Notes: generated by a model not told the origin, from the letters alone. A stretch of 64,000 nt of DNA from Didymodactylos carnosus (GCA_905250885.1 CAJNOQ010000031.1:33106-97105), one strand, 5' to 3'; shown: positions 25,691 to 38,667, counted from the stretch's first letter. Program-made: numbers and translations.

Positions 25691-28600
25691 TTTTGTTCTC
25701 AGTCACCATTTTGTTTTGTCAATTTCTGTGTATATTAACACCACAGTATACTTCAAATATTTCGAATATCTTTCTAGCTATCAGCATTAAGGATGCAGAA
25801 GGCCGTGAACAATTAAAAAGGACCGGGACGAACTTTTACATGAGTCGATCAAGTTTGTTAGTCAATGTGAACATGATGAACATGACTTATTCATGTTCCC
25901 GAAGAAAAAACCAGGTGAAACACGGTGAAATCAAGGTTTTTTGTATAGCTCCAGAAAACATATCTTGAGCGGAAGAGTTTTCCTTAGGGTAATGAAAATG
26001 TGAACTAGAAAACTATGAAAGAGGTCACAAATTCTCAGGTTTGTAACAGATCCTGCTGACATCTGCCACAGCTCTGTAGAAATCTGATACAAATCTTGTC
26101 TATAATTTGCAGGGATCTGTTGCAGAACTCTGCAGATCTGCATTGCAGAAATATTCCTTTGGTGAGAAATCTTCTAAATTCCTCTGAATTAGTATTAAAA
26201 GTTCGTAAAATAATATGAATTTAAAGACGTTGCTGGAGATCCTGCTGGCTCCACTACACATTTCACATCAATCCATCTCTCTAAATATTTTGTCTCCTTC
26301 AATATATGCCAAAACAAATCTATAGAAATTCCATTGAACACATAGACACACGCAAGTATTTTATGACCTTAGGTAAAGTCAGCAGATCATACCGGTGCTG
26401 AAAACCTGTACTCCAAAAGTTTCTTCGTCTCCTGTTATGTTGTACCGCTAAAAGTTTTCTAGAAACTGCTTAGAGGCCTAAAGGCATTGAATACCACGCT
26501 TAACCATTGTTTCACAGAAACAACAGTTCAGAAGTTGGTAGAAAATCCAAAAGTTTTATAGAACTCTTAGGTTTCTAAAAGCAGTCCTAACGACCCTCCA
26601 TGGTTGATTGCCTAAAATCTGGGAACACTTTTTCTCTGATTCTATTAATTTTTGCGGCAAAATACCCGCTTAGGAAAAACGTTTTTCGTTGCAGTTTATG
26701 TTATATCTTAAAGTAACGCCCTCTGTTCAGTCTATCATTAAATTAATCTTTTGGTCATTTAATTCTAGTGAACTTTATTATATAGTATTTAGTCATCATT
26801 TCTGACTTTGTGTTAGTCGTCTTAGTCGTATCGTACTGCATTAACGTATATCCTTTATTGGCTCTCTCCTTTGATTGGCTCTGCTAAGACTTTATCGGGC
26901 GATCATTTTTCCATATTTTACGTACAGACAGACAACTCTTTTATATAACCCTAGACTAAAAGCTAAGGCAATTAGACATTTATTGATTGTAATATGTATA
27001 ATACGATGGCACTGATTGGTCGGTTGATTTCAGATCTGTTTTTCAATGTTGATGCTGCAGAATACTTGTGCGTTTTTATAGCACCACAGTTCCTTTTTTG
27101 AATCCCCTGAGTATAGGTCCTTTTTTTTATTTACGCACGAAACGTGAGCCTCATCAAATAAAAAGATCCCAGACCTATAATAATAATGACTTAGGCCGAA
27201 CAACATAAAATGACTATAAATAGAAAACTAGAATATGAAATATAGAGAGAAATCAAACACAAAACAGGATAGTAACTATCACGATTTTTTGACATTTAAG
27301 ATTTAATTCTACTATAAAAATTCATAGAATGAAGCTGTTTTCGTTGAAGTTAAAAGGACGTACATAAGTTAGAAGATTGTTCCAGACAGTCACAAATAAA
27401 TTAAAACAAAGAAGCTATTTTTAATGAAAAACCGATACTACTACTAGATTATACTACAAGAAAACTGATTTTTTGTTATTATCTTTCTTTGCACAAACAT
27501 TTCAAAAATTATCTAATTAAAAACGTGAGTTTTGTGAGACCAAAATAGTATTTTACAAATTTTTAGTGTTAGAAATAGTGATCGCAATAAAAAAAAAGAG
27601 AGAGGTATAACATATATGGCTAGTATATTCTGAGCCAATTAACAGAGAAGATATTGTCATTGTGAGTATCATGTCAAATACAAAATTGAGTTTTTTTGAG
27701 TACTGCAGGACATATAGTACAAGCCATTTGGTAAAGTAAAAACTTTTTTATTGGTTAGCTTATTTGGGTAAAAATTTCAGCCCCGATAGCTTTTGGTATA
27801 ATTGCAATCGAAAGCAACGATCACGGAAACGTTTGATTAGATTCAGAGTTCACGCTCTAGAGCAGAGAAAATATTTAAATATTTATTGTACACACTGAGA
27901 TGTCACATACAATTAATACTAGGCTAAAAATCTATTTTAGAAGTTATTGTCTATTTGTTATTCCACCTATAGAAGTTCATATCTTTATCAGAAACTGCTT
28001 AGACGAGGAAATGATATTTCAAAAGGTTCAATTTATCCTTTAAAACTTCCTATACTTCAGGTGATGTGTTTGTATACATCTTTCTATTTATTTAACTTGT
28101 TGGAATAACAATGCATATTTCATTTGCTGTTTGAGTTTAATTAGGTAACATAAAAGAAGAATAATGGTCCTCATTGAAGTAATATGTACACCGTTCAATG
28201 CAACCGTCTAATTTATCCCTAAGTCACCATTTTTCTCGTCCTTTATTATTGTTCAATATAAACTTTTCTTTCTTTCTGTTCTTCTTTTGTCACTCATATT
28301 TTGTACCGCTTATGTATGTGTGCCAAGTGTTCTTGCGTGTGTACCATGTGTATACTATACTACGCAGATATAGTCTCTCTTCTACTTCGTTTAATAATAG
28401 AAAATGTGTCTTATATAACTGTTGATTGTGAAATCTTATCCACAAAATACTTTTATATAACATAAATGCACATAACTGCGATAAAAAAAAGAACTTCACA
28501 CTACCTTGCAACGAAGTAGGCAATTGTCATTCTTTGTTCTATTGTTCAAGGTAAAACAAAAGAATTCGTTCTTATAAGCTATGTTCATTTTTTTCTCACG

Positions 28601-29294
28601 AGTGAACGATTAAAACACGACCTCGTGTTTTTAGGGATATGCCCACCACAGCTGTTCAGATATGGAAATTTTTTTTGTCCTAATAGAATGTTCATAAAAA
28701 CTCCTTATATCTAGTGAGCATCGTACTGAACAGTTGATAATTTTTCTAAAAAATGAGACACTGTTTGTCGATATAATGAGACATGGTTGTTATTATTTCA
28801 TGAGACACAAATCATAACTAAAGCATGGTGAACATGATTACGTTTAGTTTATCTATTTTCTTTTTGACAAAAACAGCTAAAAAATTCTATTGTGAATGTT
28901 CAATGTAGGACATTGGATTTAACATTTGTTGAAAAGAAAAAAGACATTGTTTATATAAAATGTATAGAGTTGTTACGCTTCATTTATGCGTTTATGCTGC
29001 TTGAGACATGTCTATTTGATTATTTTTTTTTTCTCTTTCGTTTTTATATGATGTTGATCATATACCTGCAGTTCAACTTGAATGAGACGAACGGCGCTGA
29101 TGTAACTGTCTATCATCAATGCATATTACAACATATCAAACGTTCATGACCTATATATTTTAAAATTCAATGGTCTATTAATAAATTTTTTAACTATGAT
29201 TATCTGTTTTTTATCAAAAAATTAAATAAAAGGTATGTAGACAACGATACAATTTTTTTCATAAATTCAAATTTATATATTATAGCAAAAACAA

Positions 29295-31312
29295 ATGTTG
29301 ATTGACGTAATTGCTACAATATCAACGTTAGCAGATTCAGAGGAGAAACAAACAATAGTTGCACAACAAGTTTATTGGTACCATTTCTACTATGTCTTGA
29401 TTGTGTACCGTTATTACCTGATAGTTCATTCTTTCTTTTTTAAGGACAACAAGTGTTCTTGCTGTTGTTGATTCTTCACATATTTCAACATTTATTGTCG
29501 CTTTAATTTTGATTATTTACGGTAGTTTTCGGTAAGATTTTAATTCATAACAATAACATCAATCGTAAATTATTTTGTCCTTAATTTATTCTTTAGATCA
29601 CTTGAACAAGAACGTTTGAAAGATATAAATAGCAATGATAAATGTGGTCTTTTGAATTCTTCATCATCATCGAATGGATTACAATTATCTACAATTGATT
29701 CATGTAAAAAAGCAAAGAAATAAGTTTTAAAAGTTGTCTGGAAAGTCATTTGTCTGTTTCTATTTTCAGCTAGTCAGCCACATGTAATTGATACAATACA
29801 TGCAATCATTTTACCATTGGGTGCATCAGCATCACTATTAATCATGTTCTTTTTTTTTGAATCAATTCAAACAATTTTTGTTGTGTGTACAGCAGGTATA
29901 TAAATCGATTTAAAACTATATTACGTATTTTTATCATTTTTTTTCTTCTTGAATAGTTTTAGCAACAATGGGATTTGCTTTTCTTCTTTCACCATTTTGT
30001 CGATACCTACTTCGTTCCTGTTCAGATAATAGCAAGTACGAAAAACAATAATTTACCTAGCTTAGTAATAAATCATTATTATCATTACTATTTAGAATAT
30101 CTTGTGGTGTGTGTGGACGTTATACAAGTGCAGAGATAGTATCATTTTTTCTGGGTATTCTACTCGTTGGACTGTGGATTTTGACCGGTCATTGGTTACT
30201 TATGGACGGTAAGAAGTTTTTCCTTTATCTAATACATAATTTCTTATTATTCAGTTTATTTTAGCGATTGCGATGGGTCTATGTGTCTCATTTATCGCAC
30301 TCGTGCGTTTACCGAGTCTCAAAGTATCCATACTGTTATTAGTTGGTTTAGTAATCTATGATGTATTTTGGGTAAAATAAAGCGTGTGAACATTTTGACA
30401 ATATCTAATTTGAAATATGTTACATTTAATATAGGTTTACTTTTCACAATATTTATTTAACGCAAATGTGATGGTGCGTGTTGCTACAAAAGAAGCAGAA
30501 AATCCTGTATGTCTTTCTATTCACTTTTTTTTGACAATCTTTTAAACACGAATTATTCTTTTGTCTTAGCTGGCAACACTTGCAAAAAAATTACATTTGA
30601 ACAGAATTAGTACTCCGAAGTTATCCTTACCCGGAAAATTAGTATTTCCAAGGTAGAGAAAAGAAAGTGACATTGTGCTAAAATCACTAAGAATTTTCTA
30701 CTTTATATTAGTAGCATTCAACAACGAGGACGATTTTCAATGCTTGGATTGGGCGATATAGTTATGCCGTAAGTATTTTAAGACTAATGATATAATTTAT
30801 TACTTTTTACTGTATTGTACTTGTTATTTCGTATTTAGTGGACTGGTGTTATGTTTTGTTTTACGATATGACTCATACAAACGTTCACAGACAAATTTAT
30901 CATACGATTTAGTTCATACACCAATATACACATCAATTTTTACTCGATTATCATATTTTCATTATTCATTACTTGGATATTGTTTAGGTAAAAATAGTTA
31001 AAGAAATATTGAAACATGTTATATTATCTGATTTACTTCTATATTTAGGATTATTAACTGCGACACTCTCATCGGAAGTGTTTAAATGCGCACAACCAGC
31101 CTTATTGTTTCTTGTACCGTTTACTTTATTGCCACTACTCATAGTCGGATATTTTAGAGTAAGTTAGATAAAAGCTTTTTTTTTGTAATAAGTGATTCTC
31201 CTATATTGCAACAATAATTTTTTAACGTTGCTCTCTTTTCTAGGGTGATTTATGTCGAATGTGGTCGGAACCGTTTACAAACAATATTACAGCTAAATAC
31301 TTGAATGCATGA
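29295..31312 (+). CDS. SPPL3: SPPL3 intramembrane aspartyl protease
   Basis: Signal-peptide-peptidase-like 3 is a Golgi GxGD aspartyl protease that sheds glycosyltransferases and other type II membrane proteins. Coding begins with exon 29295-29377 (inferred start; donor TTG|GTACCA) and continues at 29445-29531, about 29597-29709, then through about ten more short exons to the stop at 31310-31312. The N-terminal region has [13 protein letters not shown] and IIYGSFR, as in vertebrate SPPL3. Catalytic motifs are present: [13 protein letters not shown] (first Asp), [21 protein letters not shown] (GxGD, second Asp) and [16 protein letters not shown] (PAL motif). [13 protein letters not shown] and the C-terminal [11 protein letters not shown] are also diagnostic. 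The N terminus would be longer than in human; the first exon is the least certain part. Confidence 0.9.
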
Positions 31313-32292
31313 CACTATTTACTATTTTGATTTACCGTAGATGTTAGTACTGTTTTTTGCTGTTGTAACTTTTTCTTTGTTACAGATATTTTCTTTTTCT
31401 GTTGTTTTTTTGAATGAAAAAGTCAGTTAGATTTTTGTCTGATATTAGTGGCTTAGTCTCAGGTACATCATGAATTTTTCTTTGTTTTTTATTTACGTAT
31501 ATATAAGTAGTAAAAAGGCTCATAGTAGTTCAGTTTTAAGAAAAAATTCTCATTGTTTTCGAAACAGTTTTCTCCTTAATGAACAATATAAGAACAGTGT
31601 ATAATTTACATTCCTTTAAATTTGATCTGAATATTTCTAATTTCTGATCAATAGTAACATTATACGTTATTACTAGATTTTTAGACTTAGCATGTTTATT
31701 CATTTTTTTTTCTTTTTCTAAAGAAGATTAATAATTGCAATTTCGTATACGAATAAAACTATTGTCAAATATTTATTACTTTAGTCATACTTCCTATTTG
31801 GTTGTAGGAGTTTTTTCCAAGACCGAAACTACTGTTTTTTTTTGAAAATTGCAAGCAATTTTTTTTTATGTACTCTATTCATATTTGGTGTGTCAGTTGA
31901 ATTTTTGAACTTTTTTTAGAAGTTTTGTTTGTATAAAATAAAAACTACGAATTTATTGCTCCTTGTGAGATGATTCAATTTTGTTGTGCTGTTGTCGAAG
32001 GTAGGATACATCCAATAATGAAATATCATATGTTTGACACGAAAAATTTCAATTACTATTGTGTTAATTACTACAGTCTTCCAACGAAGCTTTTGTGATA
32101 AGGTTGTAAGTCATGAGGAAAAAAAATGGCATTGAGTTATTAACATTCATGATCATTGTACCTTGCGAAGTGTTTTGCTTTATTAAAAAATTCTAAGCAT
32201 GTAGCTCGTCGGAGTTAAGCAATGTTTTGCCATAATCGGTCTCATAGAATGAGTCTAGTTGTAACTATGACTGTTGTTTCTCTTCATTTTAG
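31313..32292. other. Spacer between SPPL3 and SLC30A6, with a 5S-like scrap
   Basis: AT-rich sequence with an AATAAA at about 31751 that could end SPPL3 transcripts. At 32206-32226 the bases TCGTCGGAGTTAAGCAATGT resemble the 5S rRNA box A region (consensus around GAAGTTAAGCAACGT), but the following sequence does not continue as 5S. The base before the SLC30A6 ATG is preceded by a pyrimidine tract and TTTTAG, so an upstream 5' exon is possible. Confidence 0.35.
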
Positions 32293-33693
32293 ATGGTGTT
32301 TAGTTCGTTATTATCAACTTTGAGGTCGTTCATTTATTTATTACAATCGGTCCATTCTCGTACTACAGTTGTAGTCACCTTAGCTACGCTATTCATATGT
32401 CTAATAGTATTCACAATGGCTGGTCAAGCCGATTCCATGGCACTTCAAGCTTATTGTTCATTATGCATATTTGATTTATTATTTATTGGCACAGCACTAG
32501 TTTCATCATGGCATCTAAAAACGATAAAATCAAACAAAATTCATAATCAACAACAACAACAACAACAACAACAATCTTCAGCAACATCTCTTTTTATTCC
32601 TACTCAGACAATTTCACCATTTTCTTACGGAACTGCTCGTTTTGAGGGTAAACGTATATTTAAAAATTCTCTTTAATTTTAATAATACACTTATATTCTT
32701 CTAGTATTAGCCGTATTTACCTCTACAATGTTATCAATCTTGGGCGCATTTTTTATTTTAAAAGAATCAATTGAAAAATTTATTGAGAATGAATCCATCA
32801 GTATTAATTATCTGATGCCAGCATCGTTCATGACATTTTTCATCCATTTTGTTGTAATTTATTTTGTACCTAATCAAGCATTCGATCATGTTATCGCCGC
32901 TTCTTCATCAAGCTGGTTACAAGAACATATTAGCGATATGTGCCAAAATATTTGCCATATTATACCGGGTCTTAGTCGATTCTTATTACCACGTATCAAT
33001 CCATTTACATTGCTGGGCTGGTGTGGTCTGTTTATTATGTTTATTAATTCACTTTTATTATCGTTAGATTATGGAAATTTTGTTGATACATTATCATCAT
33101 TGTTGATGGCATTTATGATATTCGGTACGATGGTTCCAATGAGTAATTATAGTGGAAAAATTCTGTTACAAACTACACCTCCTCCAGTTATTGCACAATT
33201 AGATAAATGTTTACATGAAGCATCAAGATTAGATGGTGTGCTAGAATTTAGACATGAACATTTTTGGGCACTATCCTTTGGTACACTAGTCGGTTCGTTA
33301 CATGTACGGTGTAGGTAAGTTTTGTTTTACTTTTTTCATATGTAAGCTATAGAAAAACACAATTAAAGTCTGAATGTTTTTTGTTTTAGACGAGACGCTA
33401 AAGAAGAGTTAGTACTTGCACATGTTTGGAATAAATTGGCAAATGTTGTACAAATTTTAACTATTCATATATTCAAAGACGACTGGTTGAGACAGCAAAC
33501 ACATCAGTTTTTAAAATCACAAACAATGGGTGGTGGTAATATTGGAGTAACTCAAGCATCACCCGCAATACTTACTCCAGTTATGTTAACTTCGACAACA
33601 AAACTAGAAGATCAACAACAACAGTATACTCAAGTAATTAATCCTACATATTCTAACACACGGATTCTCAACCTACCGACAAACGGACAGTGA
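32293..33693 (+). CDS. SLC30A6: Zinc transporter ZnT6 (SLC30A6)
   Basis: ZnT6 is the non-transporting partner of ZnT5 in the early secretory pathway, helping to load zinc into ectoenzymes. Exons 32293-32647, 32705-33314 and 33390-33693 are in phase and give 422 residues. Matches to the family: VLAVFTSTMLSILGAFFILK, SSSWLQEHISDMCQNICHII, PGLSRFLLPRINPFTLLGW, SGKILLQTTPPPVIAQLDK, EFRHEHFWALSFGTLVGS and IFKDDWLR. The membrane-metal positions of active ZnTs (H/D pairs) are not evident in QADSMALQAYCSLCIFD, in line with ZnT6 being a non-catalytic subunit. A short polyglutamine tract from CAA repeats (about 32548-32572) sits in the loop after helix 2. The protein begins close to the first membrane helix, and the TTTTAG just before the ATG leaves room for a further N-terminal exon. 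Confidence 0.88.
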
Positions 33694-34439
33694 TCACGAC
33701 TTTGTGCTTGCTACTTAGAATTCTCAATGTCATTTTTGAAGAAAAAATATCGAACTATATTCCGCAATATGAATGTTATAACAACAATGAAACGTTGCTA
33801 AGTGGTATAGTCATACTCAAGTTGTTCAAATTATAACTGAACATCATTTTCTTAAATGATCATCAGGTATGTATCTTTTACTTATTTATGGAATGATTCC
33901 TCAAATCATATTCTAAAATATTCCGTGTACAGCTTAGATTTTTAAAGCTTCTAGTGTACCAGTGATGACGAGAGAGTAATTTTGTATTATTCTTCTTTTC
34001 CTTTATCAAGTCAAATCAAATCAAATCAAATGCGGATAGAGCATAGATCTTTCCTCAAAAAATCTCAGTCAGACATACAAAAATTTATTTTTTGTTTTGT
34101 TTCAATGCGGTTGTTGTGACTTTTTTTGGTAAATTATTAGGTAAATTTCGATCTTTTGTTTGTGTTTTCATATTGTTTCATATCGTTTTTAGTTTACATT
34201 TACATTCATATATATGTATATTCATTTTCAATTCAGAATAAAAGATATCTCAAGAATGAAAACATGGTAAAACATGAAAAAGCTTGTTTGTCGCTATTAT
34301 TAGCTCAACGTTTCGTCTATGGTACTTGTGGATCTATTGTCTGTAGACACCTTGTACTGCAGCTCATTATTTGCGCCCAAACTATAATCAGTCGTTGTAC
34401 GTAAATAATTAGTTGATGTTTCAGGAAATCATCGACAAT
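33694..34439. other. Spacer downstream of SLC30A6
   Basis: Presumed 3' UTR and AT-rich sequence. It includes a small (CAAAT)n microsatellite at about 34008-34031. The ORF at 34156-34404 has no recognisable domain. Confidence 0.45.
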
Positions 34440-36275
34440 GAAACTCTAGTGCTAATTCTCCAAATTCCTCTAGAAAAGTAAAATTCTCGTGGTGAAGACC
34501 ACAATATGGCTAGTCTAAATTCCTGTGCGGGAAGGAGAATTTTCGTGGAAGAGACTAAACACCTTGTGCTATTTCTCTCAAGTCCTGCAGAACAGTAAAA
34601 TTCTCGTGACGCACGTCAGATGGTTAATCCAAATTCCTCTGCGAGACGGAGAATTCTTGTGAAAGAGACTAAAATCCTCGTGCTAATTCTGAAAATTCCT
34701 GCAGAAAACTAAAATTCACGTGAAGAACGTAATATGGTTAGTTTGAATTCCTGTGCGAGAAGGAGAATTCTGAAAACTCCCGTAGGTATGGGAAATGCTC
34801 GTGAAAAATCTAATATGGCTAGTCTGAACTTCTGAAGGAGAATTCTCGTGGAAGAGACCAAAATCCTCGTCCTTACTCTGAAAAGTCGTGTAGAAGAGTA
34901 AAATTCTCGTGACGAACGCAATATGGTTGCTCTGAATCCCTATGCAAGAAGAAGAATTCTCATGGAAGACACCAAAATCCAGGTGCTAATTCTGAAAGTT
35001 CCTGTAGAAAAGTAAAATTCTGGTGAACAAGTAATATTGTTAGTCTGAATTCCTGTCCGACAAGGAGAAGTCTCGTGAAAGAGACCAAGATCCTCGTGCG
35101 AATTCTGAAAAGTTTTGTAGAAAAGCAAAACTCTCGTGAAGAAAGTAATATGGTTAGTCTGAATTACTGTGCGAGAATCAGAATTCTCATGGAAGAGAGC
35201 AAAATGCTCCTAGTATTTCTCACAAGTCCTGTCGAAAAGTAAAATTCTCGTGAAGAACACAATATAGTTAATCTCAATTCTTGTGCAAGAAGTAGAATTC
35301 TCGTGGAAGAGACGAAGAGCCTCTTGCTAATTCTGAAACTTCCTGTAGAAAAGTAAAATCCTGGTCAAGGACACAATATGGCTAGTCTGAATTCCTGTGT
35401 GAGAAGGAGAATTTTCGTGGAGGAGACTAAACTCCTCGTGCTGTTTCTCTCAAGTCCTCTAAAACAGTAAAATTCTCGTGAAGAACGGAATATGGTTAAT
35501 CCGAATTCCTGTGCGAAAACGAGAATTCTCGTGGAAGAGACAAAAATCCTCCTTAATTAGTTAATTCTCAAAATTCGTGCTAATTCTGAAAAGGAAAATT
35601 CTCGTGAAGAATGTAATATGCCTAGTCTGAATTCCTGTGCGAGAAGCATAGTTGTCGTGGAGGAGACAGAGAGTCTCGCGATAATTCTCTTGTTAGAGTT
35701 CCTGTAGAGGGGTAAAATTCTCGTGAAGATCATAATATGGCTAGCCTGAATTCCTGTGCGACAAGGAAAATTCTGGTGGAAGAAACCAAAACCCTCGTGC
35801 TTAGTCTGAGAATTCCTGCAGCAGAGTAAAATTCGTGTGAAGAACGCAATATGGCCTGTCCGAATTCCTGTGCGAGAAGCATAATTGGCGTGGAGGAGAC
35901 TAAAAGTCTCGTGGTAAAGTAAAGTGTCGTGAAGAACGTAATATGGCTAGTCTTAAATCCTGTTTTAGAAGAAGAATTCTCGTGGTAATGCTCTAAGTTC
36001 CTGTAGAAAAGTAAGATTCTGGTGAAGAAGTAACATGGTTAGTGCAAATTCCCGTTCGAGAAGGAAAATTGTGGTGGAAGAGACAATAATTCTCGTTCTA
36101 ATTCCGAAAATTCCTATAGAAAAGTAAAATTCTCGTGAAGAATGCAGTATGGCTAGTCTTAATTAATGTGCGAGAAGCAGGACTTTCATGGAAGAGACCT
36201 AAATTATGAAATTTATTATAAAAATTCATGTAGAAAAGTAAAATTCTCGTGTAGAACGTAATATGGTTAGTCTGA
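34440..36275. repeat. Tandem satellite, ~114-bp unit, about 17 copies
   Basis: The block AATATGGTTAGTCTGAATTC recurs near 34505, 34618, 34730, 34811, 34920, 35033, 35148, 35262, 35375, 35489, 35608, 35726, 35841, 35939, 36027, 36144 and 36260. Most spacings are 108-119 bp; three shortened units are about 80-98 bp. Each unit holds two related halves, GAGAATTCTCGTGGAAGAGA and GTAAAATTCTCGTGAAGAAC. Copies diverge by point changes and small indels. Minus-strand ORFs inside (34709-35128, 36098-36319) are just repeat units read through. Confidence 0.9.
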
Positions 36276-36800
36276 ATATCTACGTCTATTGCAAAAGTTG
36301 TCTCAAAGGTGGCCATCAAATTGATAAATGAGTCAACTGTATGTAGATTGGTATTCCATAATTATTATCTTGTTTGTAGAGAAGAATGTTTTTCGAGATT
36401 GTTGATTAAAAAGTAGTTTGATTATAAAATTTTGAAATAGGAATAGGGTGAAGGCTAAGTGCGGACGCAGAATAGAACATTTGTTTATTTAGTGAGAGAA
36501 AAAAATTGGTTAAAGATGAACAAAAAGGAAATTAATTTAAAAATAAAGAAATAAATATAGTAAGTTTAACGGATAAAAGCACAATAAACGTAAAATATAT
36601 CAAAATTCGAAAAACAACAACAACAACACAAAATGACAAAAAATAAGCACATATTTGTTCATATTAGGTGTGAGAAAAATATCACCGATATTCAGAAAGA
36701 AACTGGCGGTTGATTATTTTATGTAATCGTATTATTAGTTTAAACGGCGGTGAAAGAACTATAAAGAAGTACCGAGATCACATTGAACAGTTTTATCGTA
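36276..36800. other. Spacer between satellite and inverted-repeat element
   Basis: AT-rich sequence with a small CAA repeat near 36618. I see no gene or clear signal here. Confidence 0.4.
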
Positions 36801-37726
36801 TAACGGGTGGCCTAGAAAGAATGACACACTTTTGGACCTTATTCCCGTGTACTTAAACTGAGGTGTTAAGACTCCATTTTAGGCTCATTCGATAGAGAAT
36901 TTTCTGCTCTATAAAATCCATTACCTTCTTTATTACATATTATTTTATTATTTAAAAAGATTGTGTAGATTAAGGACACGTAAAAAGTATAACTGCGATT
37001 TACAATTAAAGTTTCGATGGCTTTTATGTAATTTTTCGAGAAATAATATGGTATCTGAGAAAAGAGTGTCGTATAAAAATGTTCAGCGGATTGAGGACTA
37101 TCATCCAGACTACGCTGCTTTTCTGTTTGGTCACTCAAATTGTAAATATTTTAGTCCACAAGTTAATTAGTACTTTCTGACAACATGAGATTTTGAAAAA
37201 AGCAGGGAAAGAACTAATCAAATGACGCTGTGTAAGTGTGCAATACAGAGGTTTTGTAGAGCAGAAAATCTTTTATTTTCTGAAGTCAGAACGAATTCTT
37301 GGAACTATATGGTATACAGACAAAAATAGGTACATCAATAACCTCATAATCTTGGGACCATCTGTTGTTAGCTGTTGAATGTTAGAAAAAAATATTATTT
37401 TTCAATGGGAATTAATTAAATCAAGACGATCTCTCTACTCATAGTATCTGTGACAATTAGCTTACAGAAACAGTATTCAATAATCAATTACGTCGAATAC
37501 AAAAAAAGATACAAGCTGTTCCATTCGTCACAGTAATAGTTTTTACGTGTCCTTAATCTACACAATCTTTTTAAATAATAAAATAATATGTAATGAAAGA
37601 AGGTAATGGATTTTATAGAGCAGAAAATTCTCTATCGAATGAGCCTAAAATGGAGTCTTAACACCTCAGTTTAAGTACACGGAAATAAGATGCAAAAGTG
37701 TGTCATTCTTTCTGGGTCACCCGTTA
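36801..37726. mobile_element. 926-bp DNA element with ~180-bp inverted repeats, TAACGGGTG ends
   Basis: The left end TAACGGGTGGCCTAGAAAGA and the right end, read in reverse complement, TAACGGGTGACCCAGAAAGA match. The arms (36801 to about 36983; about 37544 to 37726) stay complementary through long blocks such as AAAATCCATTACCTTCTTT (left), AGACTCCATTTTAGGCTCAT (left) and TGTGTAGATTAAGGACACGT (left), all mirrored on the right. If the element proper starts at ACGGGTG it is flanked by TA on both sides, as for TA-inserting DNA transposons. The interior ORF (36961-37170) has no recognised domain and there is no transposase. Confidence 0.8.
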
Positions 37727-38089
37727 GTCAATTCTATCTTTCTATTTTATGTAAATAGTTGACGTTAGTAAATTCCTTCATTAATTTAAACCGACGTTGT
37801 TACTCCCGAAGTATATATATTTCTCCCACTTTCGGGCCATTTTGAGGCGAAGCTGTTTCTATTAGAAAGAAAATAGAGAGATACAGAACGGGTGTTCCGA
37901 TCGGAATAACGGCCAAGAGGCACGTTTAAGGGCCCCTCCCCCCCTCTCAAAAATCAAACTTCGACATAGTGCATCGGATTTTGATGAAACCTTCTACAGA
38001 TGTTTGATTCATGGAAGTACACTCATAAAAAAATTTCACGCCTTTAAACCTTACCGTTTAGGAGATTTGTAGAAAACAGGGGACAAAAT

Positions 38090-38410
38090 AGGGCTCTTCC
38101 TATGTCGACTATCGCGATAAAGTCGCAGCGCGAACACGTAACGCGATTGCTTATAGACTCGCGAAATTTCTCACTAATTTCGCGACCGCTATAAAGTCGC
38201 GATGGAACACGATTTTTCCTATATAGTCGCTACATTCGCGACGTGACTCCTTCATTTTCTTCTTTTAGTGGGCGCGATGCTTTGTTCTCGCGATGTCGCG
38301 AAGCGACTCCTATCTTTTTTGATAAAAAAAGCGCGACTTTTCACTGAAGGCAGTCAATAATATTCTCGACTGTCGCGGCGCGATCGCGGTTCATTCGCTA
38401 TTGGCGTTTG
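38090..38410. other. CpG-dense patch rich in TCGCGA palindromes
   Basis: In a strongly AT-rich window this ~320 bp carries many CpG dinucleotides, with repeated CGCGA/TCGCG words: TATCGCGATAA, CTCGCGAAATT, TTCGCGACC, GTCGCGATGG, TTCGCGACG, CTCGCGATGTCGCGAAG and GTCGCGGCGCGATCGCGG. No ORF or RNA gene was recognised. It sits among mobile elements, just upstream of a hairpin element. Confidence 0.6.
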
Positions 38411-38477
38411 ATCCAGTTATAACAACAAAAGGATTCACAATGCGTGATACTTTAGTAGGTTTGCTCTTAGGTAACGG

Positions 38478-38667
38478 AAAATGGGATTAATTTGTATAAT
38501 GATCGTTTAAAACTTCGCTGTTTTCCCAAATTTATCGTTCGTTCAGCCGATATACAGGCTGCGTATTGTAATAACTGTCAATTGGCCCTATCCTTGGCGG
38601 AACGAAAGATAAATTTGGGAAAACAGCGAAGTTTTAAACGATCATTATACGAATTAATCCCGTTTTT
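38478..38667. mobile_element. 190-bp hairpin element (MITE-like)
   Basis: Arms of about 66 bp, 38478-38543 and 38601-38667, are near-perfect reverse complements, sharing TATAATGATCGTTTAAAACT and CGCTGTTTTCCCAAATTTAT. A loop of about 57 bp separates them. The end sequence is AAAATGGGATTAAT on the left and its near mirror on the right. There is no coding capacity; the small ORF across it is an artefact. Confidence 0.7.

Larger units (their letters stand above)
23436..29294. other. Gene-free 5.9-kb region between calnexin and SPPL3
   Basis: CANX and SPPL3 diverge here, so both promoters lie in this interval. I found no gene I can support. It contains a G-rich tract (25251-25275), an inverted repeat around CACCGGTG (25640-25690), and fragmentary ORFs (24211-24426, 25153-25489) that lack recognisable domains and could be decayed repeats. 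A TCTGC/CAGATC-rich patch lies near 26045-26150. Confidence 0.45.

Noticed and set aside
34709-36319. Minus-strand ORFs of 62-73 codons in the satellite
   Set aside because: They are the same repeat unit read through (SSREFYSST.., ILVSSTRILL..); periodic amino-acid patterns follow the 114-bp array, with no independent coding evidence.
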